This document shows, in pieces, positions 9,628-18,717 of a stretch of DNA of 64,000 nucleotides. The notes under the pieces were generated by a model, which had not been told where the DNA came from, did not search any database, and worked only from the letters and a program-made list of their open reading frames with translations. Position 1 is the first letter of the stretch; the number at the start of each line of letters is the position of its first letter. Origin of the DNA: Lachnoclostridium phytofermentans (GTDB lineage Bacteria; Bacillota; Clostridia; Lachnospirales; Lachnospiraceae); assembly GCF_000733755.1 (NCBI RefSeq), contig NZ_JPOF01000006.1, positions 186,001-250,000 of the forward strand. Direction: 5' to 3'. Both the position numbers and the translations under genes were made by a program.

Positions 9628-9678
9628 CCCTTTGGCAAAGAGAGCTATTTACAAACATATCATTCTTTACCAAAAGGG
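9628..9678. terminator. Imperfect bidirectional hairpin between lnt and small membrane protein gene
   Basis: CCCTTTGGCAAAGA (9628-9641) pairs with TCTTTACCAAAAGGG (9664-9678), with a one-base bulge. On the plus strand a run of ten T follows; on the minus strand TATTTTAAAT follows. The only upstream gene is lnt on the minus strand, so it probably ends lnt transcripts, but the better T-run faces the other way. The rest of the 334-base gap 9423-9756 shows nothing else. Confidence 0.45.
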
Positions 9679-9756
9679 CATTTTTTTTTACTTTAAAAAA
9701 ATCTATTTTCTTTTATAATAATTTGATAGCTTCCATTAACTATAGTTCAACCACGA

Positions 9757-11376
9757 TTAAAAACGATGAAATCTTCTCTTTATAATGGCAGCAAATATCA
9801 GGCATACACCGGGAATTACAATAACATCTCCAATTCTAGTATAGACAGTTTTATGGTCAAAGAACCTGACATTACCACGTAATGTTGTACCTACTAAAGC
9901 ATCTGCTCTCTCCATGACCTGTCCCTTTTCATTTATAATTGAAGTTAGCCCTGTATTGCTTGCACGAACAACATACCTGCCATTTTCCACTGCACGTAAG
10001 ATAGACTGAGAATGGTGCTGATAAAGTGCAGCAGAATATCCAAACCAAGAATCATTGCTTATCACAGCAAGTAACTCCGCTCCATTCTTAACACTTTCTC
10101 TTGATATCTTAGGAAATATGGATTCATAGCATATGATTCCACCTACCTCTCCGTACTCTGTTGCTACTGGAAAAGATTCTGTTCCTGGGGTTTCTGATAG
10201 CTGCTCCATTAACATGGATGTAAAGTCAGGTGAGATTTTTCGAAATATCTTGGAAAATGGTAGATATTCTCCAAAAGGAACTAGTTTCTGCTTATAATAT
10301 GGCTTTTCTGATATTCCATCTTTTGTTACTACATACATTGCATTATAACTGTTTGTTTCACCATCCACTACCTCACGGTCAAAAGCACCAAGAATAATAC
10401 TGATATTGTGCTTTTCACATAATGCCATTAACTCACTTTGTTCCTCTTTAACTTCTTCTAGATAAAAAGGTACTGCTGTCTCTGGCCAAAATACAAGTTT
10501 TGTATTCGGTGTAACATTATCATCTGTTAAATCCATATAATCTGCAAAAATCTGAACTGTCGTTGTCTGCCATTTATCTAATCCAGAATGGTTTCCTTGT
10601 ACTAATAAGACCTCGATTGCTTCAGAATTTTCACCATCCAATCTTTTATTTACCCTAAAAGTTCCAAACACAATATTTCCGATCAAGGATACGCCAATAA
10701 AAATATAAGCAGTTAAATTAATAAGAGCTTCCTTTTTCCATCGAATTCTCTCCGTTTTTAATGGTAAAATCCCAAAATAACGACTACCTGCTTTCACAAT
10801 CCCAAATGCAATTCCACCATTAATCAATAATAGCAAGAAGGAAATAAACAGACCACCGAACAAGGAAGCCGATTGTAGAAATAATGACCAAGGGGTTACG
10901 GAAAGTGATAATCTTGCCCATGGAAATGGCACTATACCGAGGAATTCTTGCAGCCATTCCGCTAGTACATAAAGGCATGAAATTATTACAATATCCCATG
11001 CCGTGCCAGTTCGTATACGCCTAAAAGAAAGCAAAGAAATATATAATCCAAGTCCATTTTGTAACACAATTAAAATGATTGCTAAACCAAGCAATAAAAC
11101 TGCTAAAATCCCAGACAAAGGCATGACAGGAGTTAAATAAAAAAGCCAATACAACACCGGACCATAATAAAAGATGGAATAAGAAAAGATTGCAATTGGT
11201 AATATCTTTTTTAGTTCCGTCTTATTGTTTTGAAAGAATATAAGAAAGAACGGTATTAAAGAAAAAAAACATAAAAACCAAGCTCTTTTATCTAAAAATG
11301 CATATGCAGTTAATATTCCAGAAATCATACTATAGAGAAAAGCTTGTATTCTAGGTGAGAAGTTTAATCCATTCAT
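9757..11376 (-). CDS. lnt: Apolipoprotein N-acyltransferase
   Basis: A 539-residue membrane enzyme. The first 240 residues hold about six to seven membrane segments; the rest is a carbon-nitrogen hydrolase domain. The Glu-Lys-Cys catalytic triad of Lnt is visible as FWPETAVPFYL (about residue 300), YKQKLVPFGEYLPF (about 370) and GGIICYESIFP (about 420). A terminal membrane segment (VIVIPGVCLIFAAII) ends in a basic tail. Lnt adds the third acyl chain to diacylglyceryl-cysteine lipoproteins. It is standard in Gram-negative bacteria but patchy in Firmicutes, so the lipoproteins of this organism may be triacylated. An AGG lies about 12 bases before the ATG. Confidence 0.88.
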   Translation of the reverse strand: MNGLNFSPRIQAFLYSMISGILTAYAFLDKRAWFLCFFSLIPFFLIFFQNNKTELKKILPIAIFSYSIFYYGPVLYWLFYLTPVMPLSGILAVLLLGLAIILIVLQNGLGLYISLLSFRRIRTGTAWDIVIISCLYVLAEWLQEFLGIVPFPWARLSLSVTPWSLFLQSASLFGGLFISFLLLLINGGIAFGIVKAGSRYFGILPLKTERIRWKKEALINLTAYIFIGVSLIGNIVFGTFRVNKRLDGENSEAIEVLLVQGNHSGLDKWQTTTVQIFADYMDLTDDNVTPNTKLVFWPETAVPFYLEEVKEEQSELMALCEKHNISIILGAFDREVVDGETNSYNAMYVVTKDGISEKPYYKQKLVPFGEYLPFSKIFRKISPDFTSMLMEQLSETPGTESFPVATEYGEVGGIICYESIFPKISRESVKNGAELLAVISNDSWFGYSAALYQHHSQSILRAVENGRYVVRASNTGLTSIINEKGQVMERADALVGTTLRGNVRFFDHKTVYTRIGDVIVIPGVCLIFAAIIKRRFHRF

Positions 11377-11552
11377 ATAAAAACAACCTCGCTTTCATTT
11401 GTCTTACGAATTACTTCCACCCATTGACAAGCTTGGCAAAATGGCCCCTAGATTCTATTTCAGAAATTCGTACCTACTACATACATAATTTCACCCAATC
11501 ATACCAAAATTATGTAAAGTATAGTAGGAACAATTTCTATAAACGAAATGAT

Positions 11553-13409
11553 TTATTCACAAATTCGCCATCCACCACTATGGCGAACTATCTTATTTTC
11601 TTGCTTTAACCTTTTTACAATTCCCTCAATTGCATTATGGAATGTTTTTGTGCGCCTTGGATATCCTAATTGCTCCGCAATTATTTTACTAATCTCATCC
11701 AACGTAATTTCTTTTTCTACACGTATAATAGATACTATTCCTGAACATAACTCACATTCCGGAATCCCTTCGATTTCTCTTCTTCCGTTCTCAGGTAAAT
11801 TGATTCGAAGATTATAGTCTGTACTATCCTCCTTTTGTAATACACCCTCTTTTAGAACAAACCCAACTATAAGGTTATTCTCTAAGTAGGACTTCATACT
11901 ATCCTTTAATTTTGTAGTGATTCTTTTTTGCCCTAACAGCTTTACCACTCTTTTTTGGAAGATTTCCTCTTTGATTGGATGTTCTGCTAGAAGAACAGTT
12001 TCACAAATTTTCCATACGTATTCATTAGTTAACTCAGGTTCTACTTCGATGAATGGATTTATAGCTTCGATATAGAATGAAAATCCATAATTTTTTGGTT
12101 GTTTAGAAGCAAGCAGATATTGTTTTACTTCTTCCCAGTCAGTGGAATATTTTCGATAGTGCCCACCAAATACCTCTTCTATCCTATCTTGATTCGCCAA
12201 AAGCCATTCTTCTTTTTGTTTGATTCTTTCCATTAATAGAAGATATTTTCTTACTTCAGCAATCGTTAATCCTTCTCCTTTTTTATAAGCTAAGGATAGC
12301 ATTCGTTCTATATCTTTCGTAAATCGCTGACAGTTTTCCATTAAACGATATAGTAAGTTGGTACCTTCTGGTAACGACAGATCCATTATCTTATTGGTAT
12401 CTGCTAAAGGAATGTTTTCTAATTCATATAGCCTCTCTTTATCCTCTTCATTTATCCATGTTCCGATTAATTCTTTTAGTTTCCTAATACCATCCTCTTT
12501 TAAGAGCTCCTTAATGCAGTTCATCGGAAGCTCTATCGATAACAGATGTAGAAAACGATAGATGGAATCATATTCTTTTCTCAATTTATGAAAGGCAGTC
12601 TCTTCTTTTTGATAATTTTCACCTAATAGACTATCAATTTTTTTTAAATCTTTATCTAACCATGTTTTGCATTCGTGATATATCAAAAGATTTTGATATA
12701 AAACTTCATATTCTTGCTCATTTAAGAGCTCTAAATCTTCTTTAAATAAAGAACGGAAGTACTTCTTTTGCTTCCAATAAAAACTATGAAAGTAACGAAA
12801 ACCTCCCTTATTTACAGAATGAAAACGCTCAACTAAAGGCATGTTTTCTTCTTGGAATATCTCATCTTTCCATACCTTTCCAAGACGTTTTTCTGCCTTT
12901 TTATAGTCCTCAACCTTGGTTTGCGTCAAATCAATCATTTCTATCACTGCTTCGTAATTTGCTTCCACAAACCAAGCTGCAGTAGGTTTTGTATCTTTCT
13001 CAATTTGCATAGAGAGAACTAAAAAGTCAATTAGATTTCTTATTGTATAAAAAGACAGCTGATACCGTTCTTGGATATTTCTTGATACCTCTTCCATCTT
13101 AATTAACTGTTGATAACCATTTTCTAATTGAACGAGTATTTGCTTAATGAATTGTAACAAGTCGATAGCATGATACTGTAGCATCTGATTATGTAGCTTA
13201 TTTTTTATAGAATAAAACATCTCTTGATATTCCTTTTGAAAGCGTTCTCGCATGCTTACCACATCAAGAGTTAAGATATCGGATTGAAACTTTTCTAATA
13301 CTTGATTACGCTCTCGCTCTAAACTTACTGTAACATATTTCACATCATTATAAAAATGCGCCTCTTGCTCTGTAATACTATAATTTTGTAACTTGATCTC
13401 ATTTGTCAT
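11553..13409 (-). CDS. Large helical protein of unknown function with a C-terminal winged-helix-like region
   Basis: A 618-residue soluble protein, highly charged and mainly helical, with no signal peptide. I do not recognise the family. The last 70 residues (TLDEISKIIAEQLGYPRR, then IEGIVKRLKQENKIVRHSGG) look like a winged-helix fold of the kind attached to large nucleic-acid-acting proteins; this is a pattern judgement only. A CELC pair near residue 543 is the only cysteine cluster. It lies 176 bases upstream of lnt on the same strand; whether they are co-transcribed is unclear. Confidence 0.55.
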   Translation of the reverse strand: MTNEIKLQNYSITEQEAHFYNDVKYVTVSLERERNQVLEKFQSDILTLDVVSMRERFQKEYQEMFYSIKNKLHNQMLQYHAIDLLQFIKQILVQLENGYQQLIKMEEVSRNIQERYQLSFYTIRNLIDFLVLSMQIEKDTKPTAAWFVEANYEAVIEMIDLTQTKVEDYKKAEKRLGKVWKDEIFQEENMPLVERFHSVNKGGFRYFHSFYWKQKKYFRSLFKEDLELLNEQEYEVLYQNLLIYHECKTWLDKDLKKIDSLLGENYQKEETAFHKLRKEYDSIYRFLHLLSIELPMNCIKELLKEDGIRKLKELIGTWINEEDKERLYELENIPLADTNKIMDLSLPEGTNLLYRLMENCQRFTKDIERMLSLAYKKGEGLTIAEVRKYLLLMERIKQKEEWLLANQDRIEEVFGGHYRKYSTDWEEVKQYLLASKQPKNYGFSFYIEAINPFIEVEPELTNEYVWKICETVLLAEHPIKEEIFQKRVVKLLGQKRITTKLKDSMKSYLENNLIVGFVLKEGVLQKEDSTDYNLRINLPENGRREIEGIPECELCSGIVSIIRVEKEITLDEISKIIAEQLGYPRRTKTFHNAIEGIVKRLKQENKIVRHSGGWRICE

Positions 13410-13623
13410 TTGGTTTCCCCAGTATTTCTATTTCCTATTTCTTAGGTAATTTCATATCTAAAATAACCTAACATTGGATATGATAACAAATTTTGTTCTA
13501 AAATACTATGAACAAATTCTGTTAGAAACTTAAAATTTCTTATATTTTATAAACTTAATACTCACATTTTTTTATTTTTATTGTTTCACAAATAACGATT
13601 AATATCTATAATTACAAGATAAA

Positions 13624-13671
13624 AGGCTTTGTAATAGCCCGACTTTTTCTGTTCGGACTATTACAAAGCCT
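13624..13671 (-). terminator. Rho-independent terminator of the tetR-family gene
   Basis: Arms 13624-13642 and 13653-13671 pair over 19 bases with one mismatch, around a 10-base loop; TTTTATCTT follows on the minus strand. It lies 71 bases past the stop of the TetR-family gene. The remainder of the 332-base gap 13410-13741 is A+T-rich with no gene seen. Confidence 0.75.
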
Positions 13672-13741
13672 ATCTTCTTTTTAATAAAAGATTATCTTTT
13701 TTTAGAATAAATAATATTTTCTCTATTCATATTTCCAAATA

Positions 13742-14353
13742 CTAATTTTTTTCCCTTACGATTTGCATTTGGATAATTCCTCGAATCACATCGTAAAGAT
13801 ATGGTTTATACTCTTTCATTGGTAAAGGTTCATTTTCAAGAATACAGCTATAACAACTAGAGCCAACTAATTCTATAATCATAAACAGCATTATTTCAGG
13901 ATTCTTAAATTCATATGGACTCTCCTCTACCATATGCAAAAATGTATCATAAAAATCAGTCTCAGCAGTATCATGACCTTTTAATAAAGCAGTTTTAAAA
14001 ACACCCCAACTCAAATTTTTAGAGATAAATTTTAGAAACTCTGGTTCTTTTGCCAGTCGATCAATAATTTGATCTGCAATAAATATTAAACGCTCTGAAA
14101 AATCCTTAATCTCTGTTTCCTTTAACTTAAGTTCAGCTGCATGAAACAGTGATCCTGCTTTATATGCAATTAGCTTATCTCGTAAATCATACTTGTCCTT
14201 AAAATATAAATAGAAGGTACCCTTAGCTACTCCAGCCTTTGTAACAATATCCGAGATTGATGTCTGAAAAAAACCCTTGGTTCGGAATAAATCAAACGAA
14301 GAATGAAAGATCGAATTTCGTTTTGCTTGCTTATTTTCCATTATTCTTCCCAT
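13742..14353 (-). CDS. TetR/AcrR-family transcriptional repressor
   Basis: About 200 residues. The N-terminal helix-turn-helix is clear: RNSIFHSSFDLFRTKGFF, then ISDIVTKAGVAKGTFYLYF and KDKYDLRDKL; the remaining helical domain would bind a ligand. Two starts are possible, at 14353 and at an internal ATG at 14341 with GGGAAG upstream. It is divergent from the MMPL transporter operon, whose promoter carries two matching dyads (14507-14519 and 14549-14561) that are the obvious operators. Repression of the exporter, relieved by an amphipathic or lipid ligand, is the expected mode for this arrangement. Confidence 0.88.
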   Translation of the reverse strand: MGRIMENKQAKRNSIFHSSFDLFRTKGFFQTSISDIVTKAGVAKGTFYLYFKDKYDLRDKLIAYKAGSLFHAAELKLKETEIKDFSERLIFIADQIIDRLAKEPEFLKFISKNLSWGVFKTALLKGHDTAETDFYDTFLHMVEESPYEFKNPEIMLFMIIELVGSSCYSCILENEPLPMKEYKPYLYDVIRGIIQMQIVREKN

Positions 14354-14505
14354 CAGCCTTCAGCCCCTTTCTTATCCATGGGGATTTCGTATCGAAAGTA
14401 CTTCCTTTCGACAAATCATCTTTATACTAGCACAGAATATTTGAAACATCAATAGCAAGAACTGCTTGGCTTTCATTAAGATTTCATTAAATTCAAACAT
14501 CAATA

Positions 14506-14534
14506 TTGACCAGTGGTCATTTTTGTGTTATAAA
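14506..14534 (+). promoter_or_regulatory. Predicted promoter of the MMPL operon
   Basis: TTGACC (14506-14511) and TATAAA (14529-14534) are separated by 17 bases, 54 bases upstream of the MMPL start codon. The -35 box lies inside the first TetR-type dyad and the second dyad lies just past the expected transcription start, so a bound repressor would block both binding and escape of RNA polymerase. Confidence 0.7.
14507..14519 (+). promoter_or_regulatory. TetR-type operator O1
   Basis: TGACCAGTGGTCA is a perfect 6-bp dyad about a central G. It overlaps the -35 box of the MMPL promoter. The near-identical TGACCATTAGTCA occurs 42 bases further on, four helical turns away, which places both on the same DNA face. 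Confidence 0.65.
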
Positions 14535-14548
14535 TTATCCTTAGTAAA

Positions 14549-14561
14549 TGACCATTAGTCA
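14549..14561 (+). promoter_or_regulatory. TetR-type operator O2
   Basis: TGACCATTAGTCA shares 11 of 13 bases with O1; its outer arms extend to AAATGAC/GTCATTT (14546-14564). It lies between the predicted transcription start and the ribosome site of the MMPL gene. Confidence 0.6.
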
Positions 14562-14587
14562 TTTTTTAAAGAATGGAGGATGAAAAC

Positions 14588-16666
14588 ATGATAAGATTTG
14601 GTAAGTTCGTTACCAAGCACAAAAAATTAATTTTGTTGCTTGGTATACTACTACTAATCCCGTCCTTTATCGGTATGGCGTGCACAAGAATTAACTATGA
14701 TGTACTTACATACTTACCAAAGGACACAGAGACTATGATTGGCCAAGATATCTTAGTTGAAGATTTTGGCATAGGGGCTTTTTCTATGGTAATCGTTGAA
14801 AATATGCCCAGTAAAGATGTGGTTACGTTAAAAGAGAAAATGAAGGAGGTAGATCACGTCAAAGATGTGCTGTGGTATGATGATGTCTTCTCTATTGATG
14901 TTCCCATCTCAATGCTTCCACATAAAATAAAGGATGCATTTAACTCAGAGAACTCTACCATGATGGTTGTACTCTATGATGGCACTACTTCAGCTGACAG
15001 TACCATGGATGCCATTGGTCAAATTAGAAAAGTTGCTGGTGAACAAGTATTTATCAGTGGCATGTCAGCTCTTGTAACCGATACCAGAGACCTCTCTAAT
15101 CAAGAAACTCCAATCTATGTATTGATTGCTGTCGCTTTATCACTCCTTGTTTTATGTATTAGTATGGAATATTTTTTAGTGCCATTTTTATTCTTACTAA
15201 GTATTGGTATGGCAATTGTTTATAATCTTGGTAGTAACATCATCTTTGGAGAAATCTCTTATATCACCAAAGCATTAAGTGCAGTTCTTCAACTAGGAGT
15301 AACTATGGATTATTCCATCTTCTTACTTCATAGCTACGAAGAGAATAAATTACGTTACCCAGGTGATAAAGACAGGGCGATGTCGCATGCAATATCAAAT
15401 ACCTTCTCCTCTGTGGTTGGAAGTTCAATTACAACAGTAGCCGGGTTTATTGCACTTTGCTTTATGAGTTTTACATTAGGAAAAGATATCGGTTTGGTTA
15501 TGGCAAAAGGTGTTGTTTTTGGTGTGATTGCCTGTATCACAATACTCCCATCCATGATTCTTCTCTGTGATAAGTGGATTGAAAAGACCAAACACAGAAA
15601 TTTCTTGCCAGATTTAAGGAGATTATCCACTTTTGTTACAAAGCACTATCTTATATTTGTAATAGCATTTGTCGTTTTGATGATTCCTGCAATATACGGT
15701 AATAACCATACAAAAGTATATTATAATCTTGATGAATCCTTACCAAAAGATTTAAAGAGTGTAATTGCAAATGACAAATTAAAAGAAAATTACAATATGG
15801 ATACCACAATTATGCTTCTCTTAAAGAGTGACTTGTCACAAAAGTCGGTAGATCAACTAATGTCTGAAATAAACTCAATCGATGGTATTGAATGGACACT
15901 CGGTATTGATAACCTCATCGGACCTGCGCTTCCAATCTCTATGATACCAGATCAACTTATTTCTGCAGTTCGAAATAAAGATTATCAAGTTGAGATTGTA
16001 ACTTCTAGCTATAAGGTTGCTACCGATGAAGTAAATAATCAAATTGAACAGATTAATCAAATCGTTAAGAACTATAGTAAGGATTCCTTAGTAGTGGGAG
16101 AAGCCCCATTAACCAAGGACTTAATTACAATCGCAGATACCGATTTTAAAACTGTAAGTATTCTCTCTATTGTTATTATATTCCTTATTATTTTAATATT
16201 ATTTAAATCAATCTCATTACCAATTATCCTTGTTAGCGTGATAGAATTAGCAATTTTTATTAACATGGGTATTCCATATTATACAGGAACCGAACTTCCA
16301 TTCGTTGCCTCGATCGTTATCGGTACCATCCAGCTCGGTGCTACCGTTGATTATGCAATATTAATGACAACAAGATATCGAAAGGAACGTAATAACGGAA
16401 ACAGCAAAGTAGAATCCATCACGATTGCACATCGCACTTCTATCAAATCTGTTTTTGTAAGTGCATTAAGCTTTTTTGCTGCTACCTTCGGTGTTGGACT
16501 CTATTCCAATATCGATATGATAAGTTCGCTATGCAGTTTAATGGCACGAGGAGCCATAATTAGTATGGTGGTGGTTATCTTTATTCTGCCTTCCATGTTT
16601 ATGCTCTTTGATCGTATCATATGTAAAACAAGTATTGGCTTTGGTTTAAATAAAAAAGCAAATTAA
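14588..16666 (+). CDS. MMPL/RND-family membrane exporter
   Basis: A 692-residue transporter made of two similar halves, each with one membrane segment, an extracellular loop domain (about residues 30-170 and 370-520) and a bundle of five segments. LGVTMDYSIFLLHSYEE and LGATVDYAILMTTRYRK are the paired MMPL signatures with the proton-relay Asp. Such proteins export lipids or hydrophobic compounds. GGAGG sits 7 bases before the ATG at 14588, which is preferred over an upstream in-frame ATG. It is the first gene of a two-gene operon under the divergent TetR regulator. Confidence 0.9.
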   Translation: MIRFGKFVTKHKKLILLLGILLLIPSFIGMACTRINYDVLTYLPKDTETMIGQDILVEDFGIGAFSMVIVENMPSKDVVTLKEKMKEVDHVKDVLWYDDVFSIDVPISMLPHKIKDAFNSENSTMMVVLYDGTTSADSTMDAIGQIRKVAGEQVFISGMSALVTDTRDLSNQETPIYVLIAVALSLLVLCISMEYFLVPFLFLLSIGMAIVYNLGSNIIFGEISYITKALSAVLQLGVTMDYSIFLLHSYEENKLRYPGDKDRAMSHAISNTFSSVVGSSITTVAGFIALCFMSFTLGKDIGLVMAKGVVFGVIACITILPSMILLCDKWIEKTKHRNFLPDLRRLSTFVTKHYLIFVIAFVVLMIPAIYGNNHTKVYYNLDESLPKDLKSVIANDKLKENYNMDTTIMLLLKSDLSQKSVDQLMSEINSIDGIEWTLGIDNLIGPALPISMIPDQLISAVRNKDYQVEIVTSSYKVATDEVNNQIEQINQIVKNYSKDSLVVGEAPLTKDLITIADTDFKTVSILSIVIIFLIILILFKSISLPIILVSVIELAIFINMGIPYYTGTELPFVASIVIGTIQLGATVDYAILMTTRYRKERNNGNSKVESITIAHRTSIKSVFVSALSFFAATFGVGLYSNIDMISSLCSLMARGAIISMVVVIFILPSMFMLFDRIICKTSIGFGLNKKAN

Positions 16667-16679
16667 AGGAGGAATGACT

Positions 16680-18608
16680 ATGAAACGTATTATGAATAAA
16701 GTTACCGTTTGTGTACTCTGCACTGCCATGATCGGAGGTATCTGCTATGTAGGCACAACGTTTTCAGGAAAAGAAGGTACGGCTCTTGCTGCTTCCCAAC
16801 TAAAAGATGTCACTAATAATTTAACTATGGCCAACAAAGCCTCTGTTACTAAAAGTTTAAACGATAGTGGAAAAAGCGATAAAACAGAAAAAGAAGAAGT
16901 AGTTTATGTAAAGATGAATGCAAGCGGTGAAGTTTCCCAAGTAATCGTAAGTGATTGGCTAAAGAATTTTAACAATGACTCTACTTTGTTAGATCAATCA
17001 GATCTAGAGAATATTACAAATATCAAAGGGGATGAAACATTTACAACCAATGCGGATGGATCCATTTCTTGGGCTGCTAATGGCAATGATATTTATTACC
17101 AGGGATCTACGACAAAAGAATTACCCTTTGATATGAAGCTTACCTATATTCTCGATGGAGAAGAATTTAGTGCGGAGGATGTGGTTGGAAAAAGCGGTGC
17201 ACTAACGATAAGGCTTCAGTTTAAAGGAAAAGAACAAGTACCATTTTCAATACTTTCTGCTATGACAGCAAGTACTGATATGATAACAAACGTCACTGCT
17301 AAGAATGCTAAGGTGATATCCGATGGAGATAAATATATAATAGTTGGTGTAGCTTTATGCGGTGTACAGGATACTCTCAAATTAGAAAGTATTGAATTAC
17401 CAGAGGAAATTGAGATTAACTGCGATGTAACAAATTATGATCCTGTCATGTTTCTTAATGTCATAACTACTGGAATCCTTTCTAATATCGAACTAGATAA
17501 AGATTTAAATATGACTGAACTATCCGAATCAATGGATACCTTATATCAATCTTGTGAGGAATTAAAAGACGGCACAGGTACCCTTTCAAGCTCATTAACA
17601 GAGTTTCAAGGAAAGTCAGAAGAATATTTTTCAGGAGTAACTACATTATTGAATGGGACGAAAGAATATACGGATGGTGTAGCTAAAGTTATGAATGGAG
17701 TAAAAGAGTTACATTCTAAATCTTCTACCCTTGTAGAAGGTGTTAATTCACTATTAAACGGTGCTACCTCCTTAGATGCAGGATTAGATCAAGCAAACAC
17801 TGGTATCACCTCCTTAACCAATCAATTTAAAGATTTGGTTACAGGAAGCAAATCTATGAAAGAAAGTCTTTCTTCCTTACAACAATTAGTCACTGGTATT
17901 GTTGACGGTAAGGCGAAAGAAAATGATGTATTATCACAATTAATGCAAACCGTTGAAAATAATGAAAAGATCCTTGTTACGTTAAAAGCCGCAAATGCGG
18001 ACACTAGCATTATCTCTGCTCTTGAAAAAAATACAGCTGCACAACGACAAATTGCGGAAGGACTAAAACTAAGCGGTCAGACCTTAAGTGGTTATCTTGA
18101 AAAATTAGAAAGTGCCATCACACAAATCTCTCAAGGAGCTGAAACTTTGTATCAAGGTTGTATTTCAACCGATACTGCGCATGAACAATTACAAAGTGGT
18201 TTGTCAAAACTTACTGCTGGTAGCAAAGCATTAGGGGAAGGTTTCACTTCGTTAGATGCTGGTTCTAAAGCATTGAAATCAGGAGTTGATCAGTTATATA
18301 CTGGTGTAACAAAATTAGAAGGTGCTACTTCTTCCATAACAAATGGAGCAAAGAAATTAACAGATTCCTCAAAACTAATGAGTGATGCTGTTCGTGACTT
18401 AGCTCTTGGTGGAAAGAAGGTATCCGATGGAATGAACCAATTCTACGAAGAAGGAATCAAAGAATTATATGATAAATACAATGATACACTATCATTAATC
18501 CAAGGGAAATTAGATACTTTAATTGAGCAAGGTGAGAATTATAAGTGCTTTACAAAGCTATCAGAGGAAATGGATGGTAATGTTAAGTTTGTCGTAGAAA
18601 TTCAATAA
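16680..18608 (+). CDS. Secreted heptad-repeat protein (YhgE/Pip-like)
   Basis: A 642-residue exported protein with an N-terminal signal or anchor segment (VTVCVLCTAMIGGICYVG). From about residue 290 to 610 it is built of heptads with the pattern xxxLxxG (for example LSKLTAGSKALGEGFTSLDA), the repeat shared by YhgE/Pip proteins and partners of MMPL exporters. Unlike full YhgE proteins no C-terminal membrane bundle is present: the protein ends a few residues after the repeats. AAAGGAGG lies 7 bases before the ATG at 16680. It starts 13 bases after the MMPL gene, so it is probably its periplasmic-side or surface partner. Confidence 0.75.
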   Translation: MKRIMNKVTVCVLCTAMIGGICYVGTTFSGKEGTALAASQLKDVTNNLTMANKASVTKSLNDSGKSDKTEKEEVVYVKMNASGEVSQVIVSDWLKNFNNDSTLLDQSDLENITNIKGDETFTTNADGSISWAANGNDIYYQGSTTKELPFDMKLTYILDGEEFSAEDVVGKSGALTIRLQFKGKEQVPFSILSAMTASTDMITNVTAKNAKVISDGDKYIIVGVALCGVQDTLKLESIELPEEIEINCDVTNYDPVMFLNVITTGILSNIELDKDLNMTELSESMDTLYQSCEELKDGTGTLSSSLTEFQGKSEEYFSGVTTLLNGTKEYTDGVAKVMNGVKELHSKSSTLVEGVNSLLNGATSLDAGLDQANTGITSLTNQFKDLVTGSKSMKESLSSLQQLVTGIVDGKAKENDVLSQLMQTVENNEKILVTLKAANADTSIISALEKNTAAQRQIAEGLKLSGQTLSGYLEKLESAITQISQGAETLYQGCISTDTAHEQLQSGLSKLTAGSKALGEGFTSLDAGSKALKSGVDQLYTGVTKLEGATSSITNGAKKLTDSSKLMSDAVRDLALGGKKVSDGMNQFYEEGIKELYDKYNDTLSLIQGKLDTLIEQGENYKCFTKLSEEMDGNVKFVVEIQ

Positions 18609-18659
18609 ACTATTTGAATATGCCATTAAGGAAGAACTCACTTCAGCATCAAATATAAA

Positions 18660-18704
18660 AGGTATGAAATCACTTTTTTAAGAAATATGATTTCATACCT
18701 TTTT
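18660..18704. terminator. Bidirectional terminator between convergent genes
   Basis: AGGTATGAAATCA (18660-18672) pairs perfectly with TGATTTCATACCT (18688-18700). T-runs flank both sides (TTTTT on plus, TTTTATATTT on minus), so it can end both the MMPL operon and the MFS gene. Confidence 0.85.
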
Positions 18705-18717
18705 GAATTTACATTCA

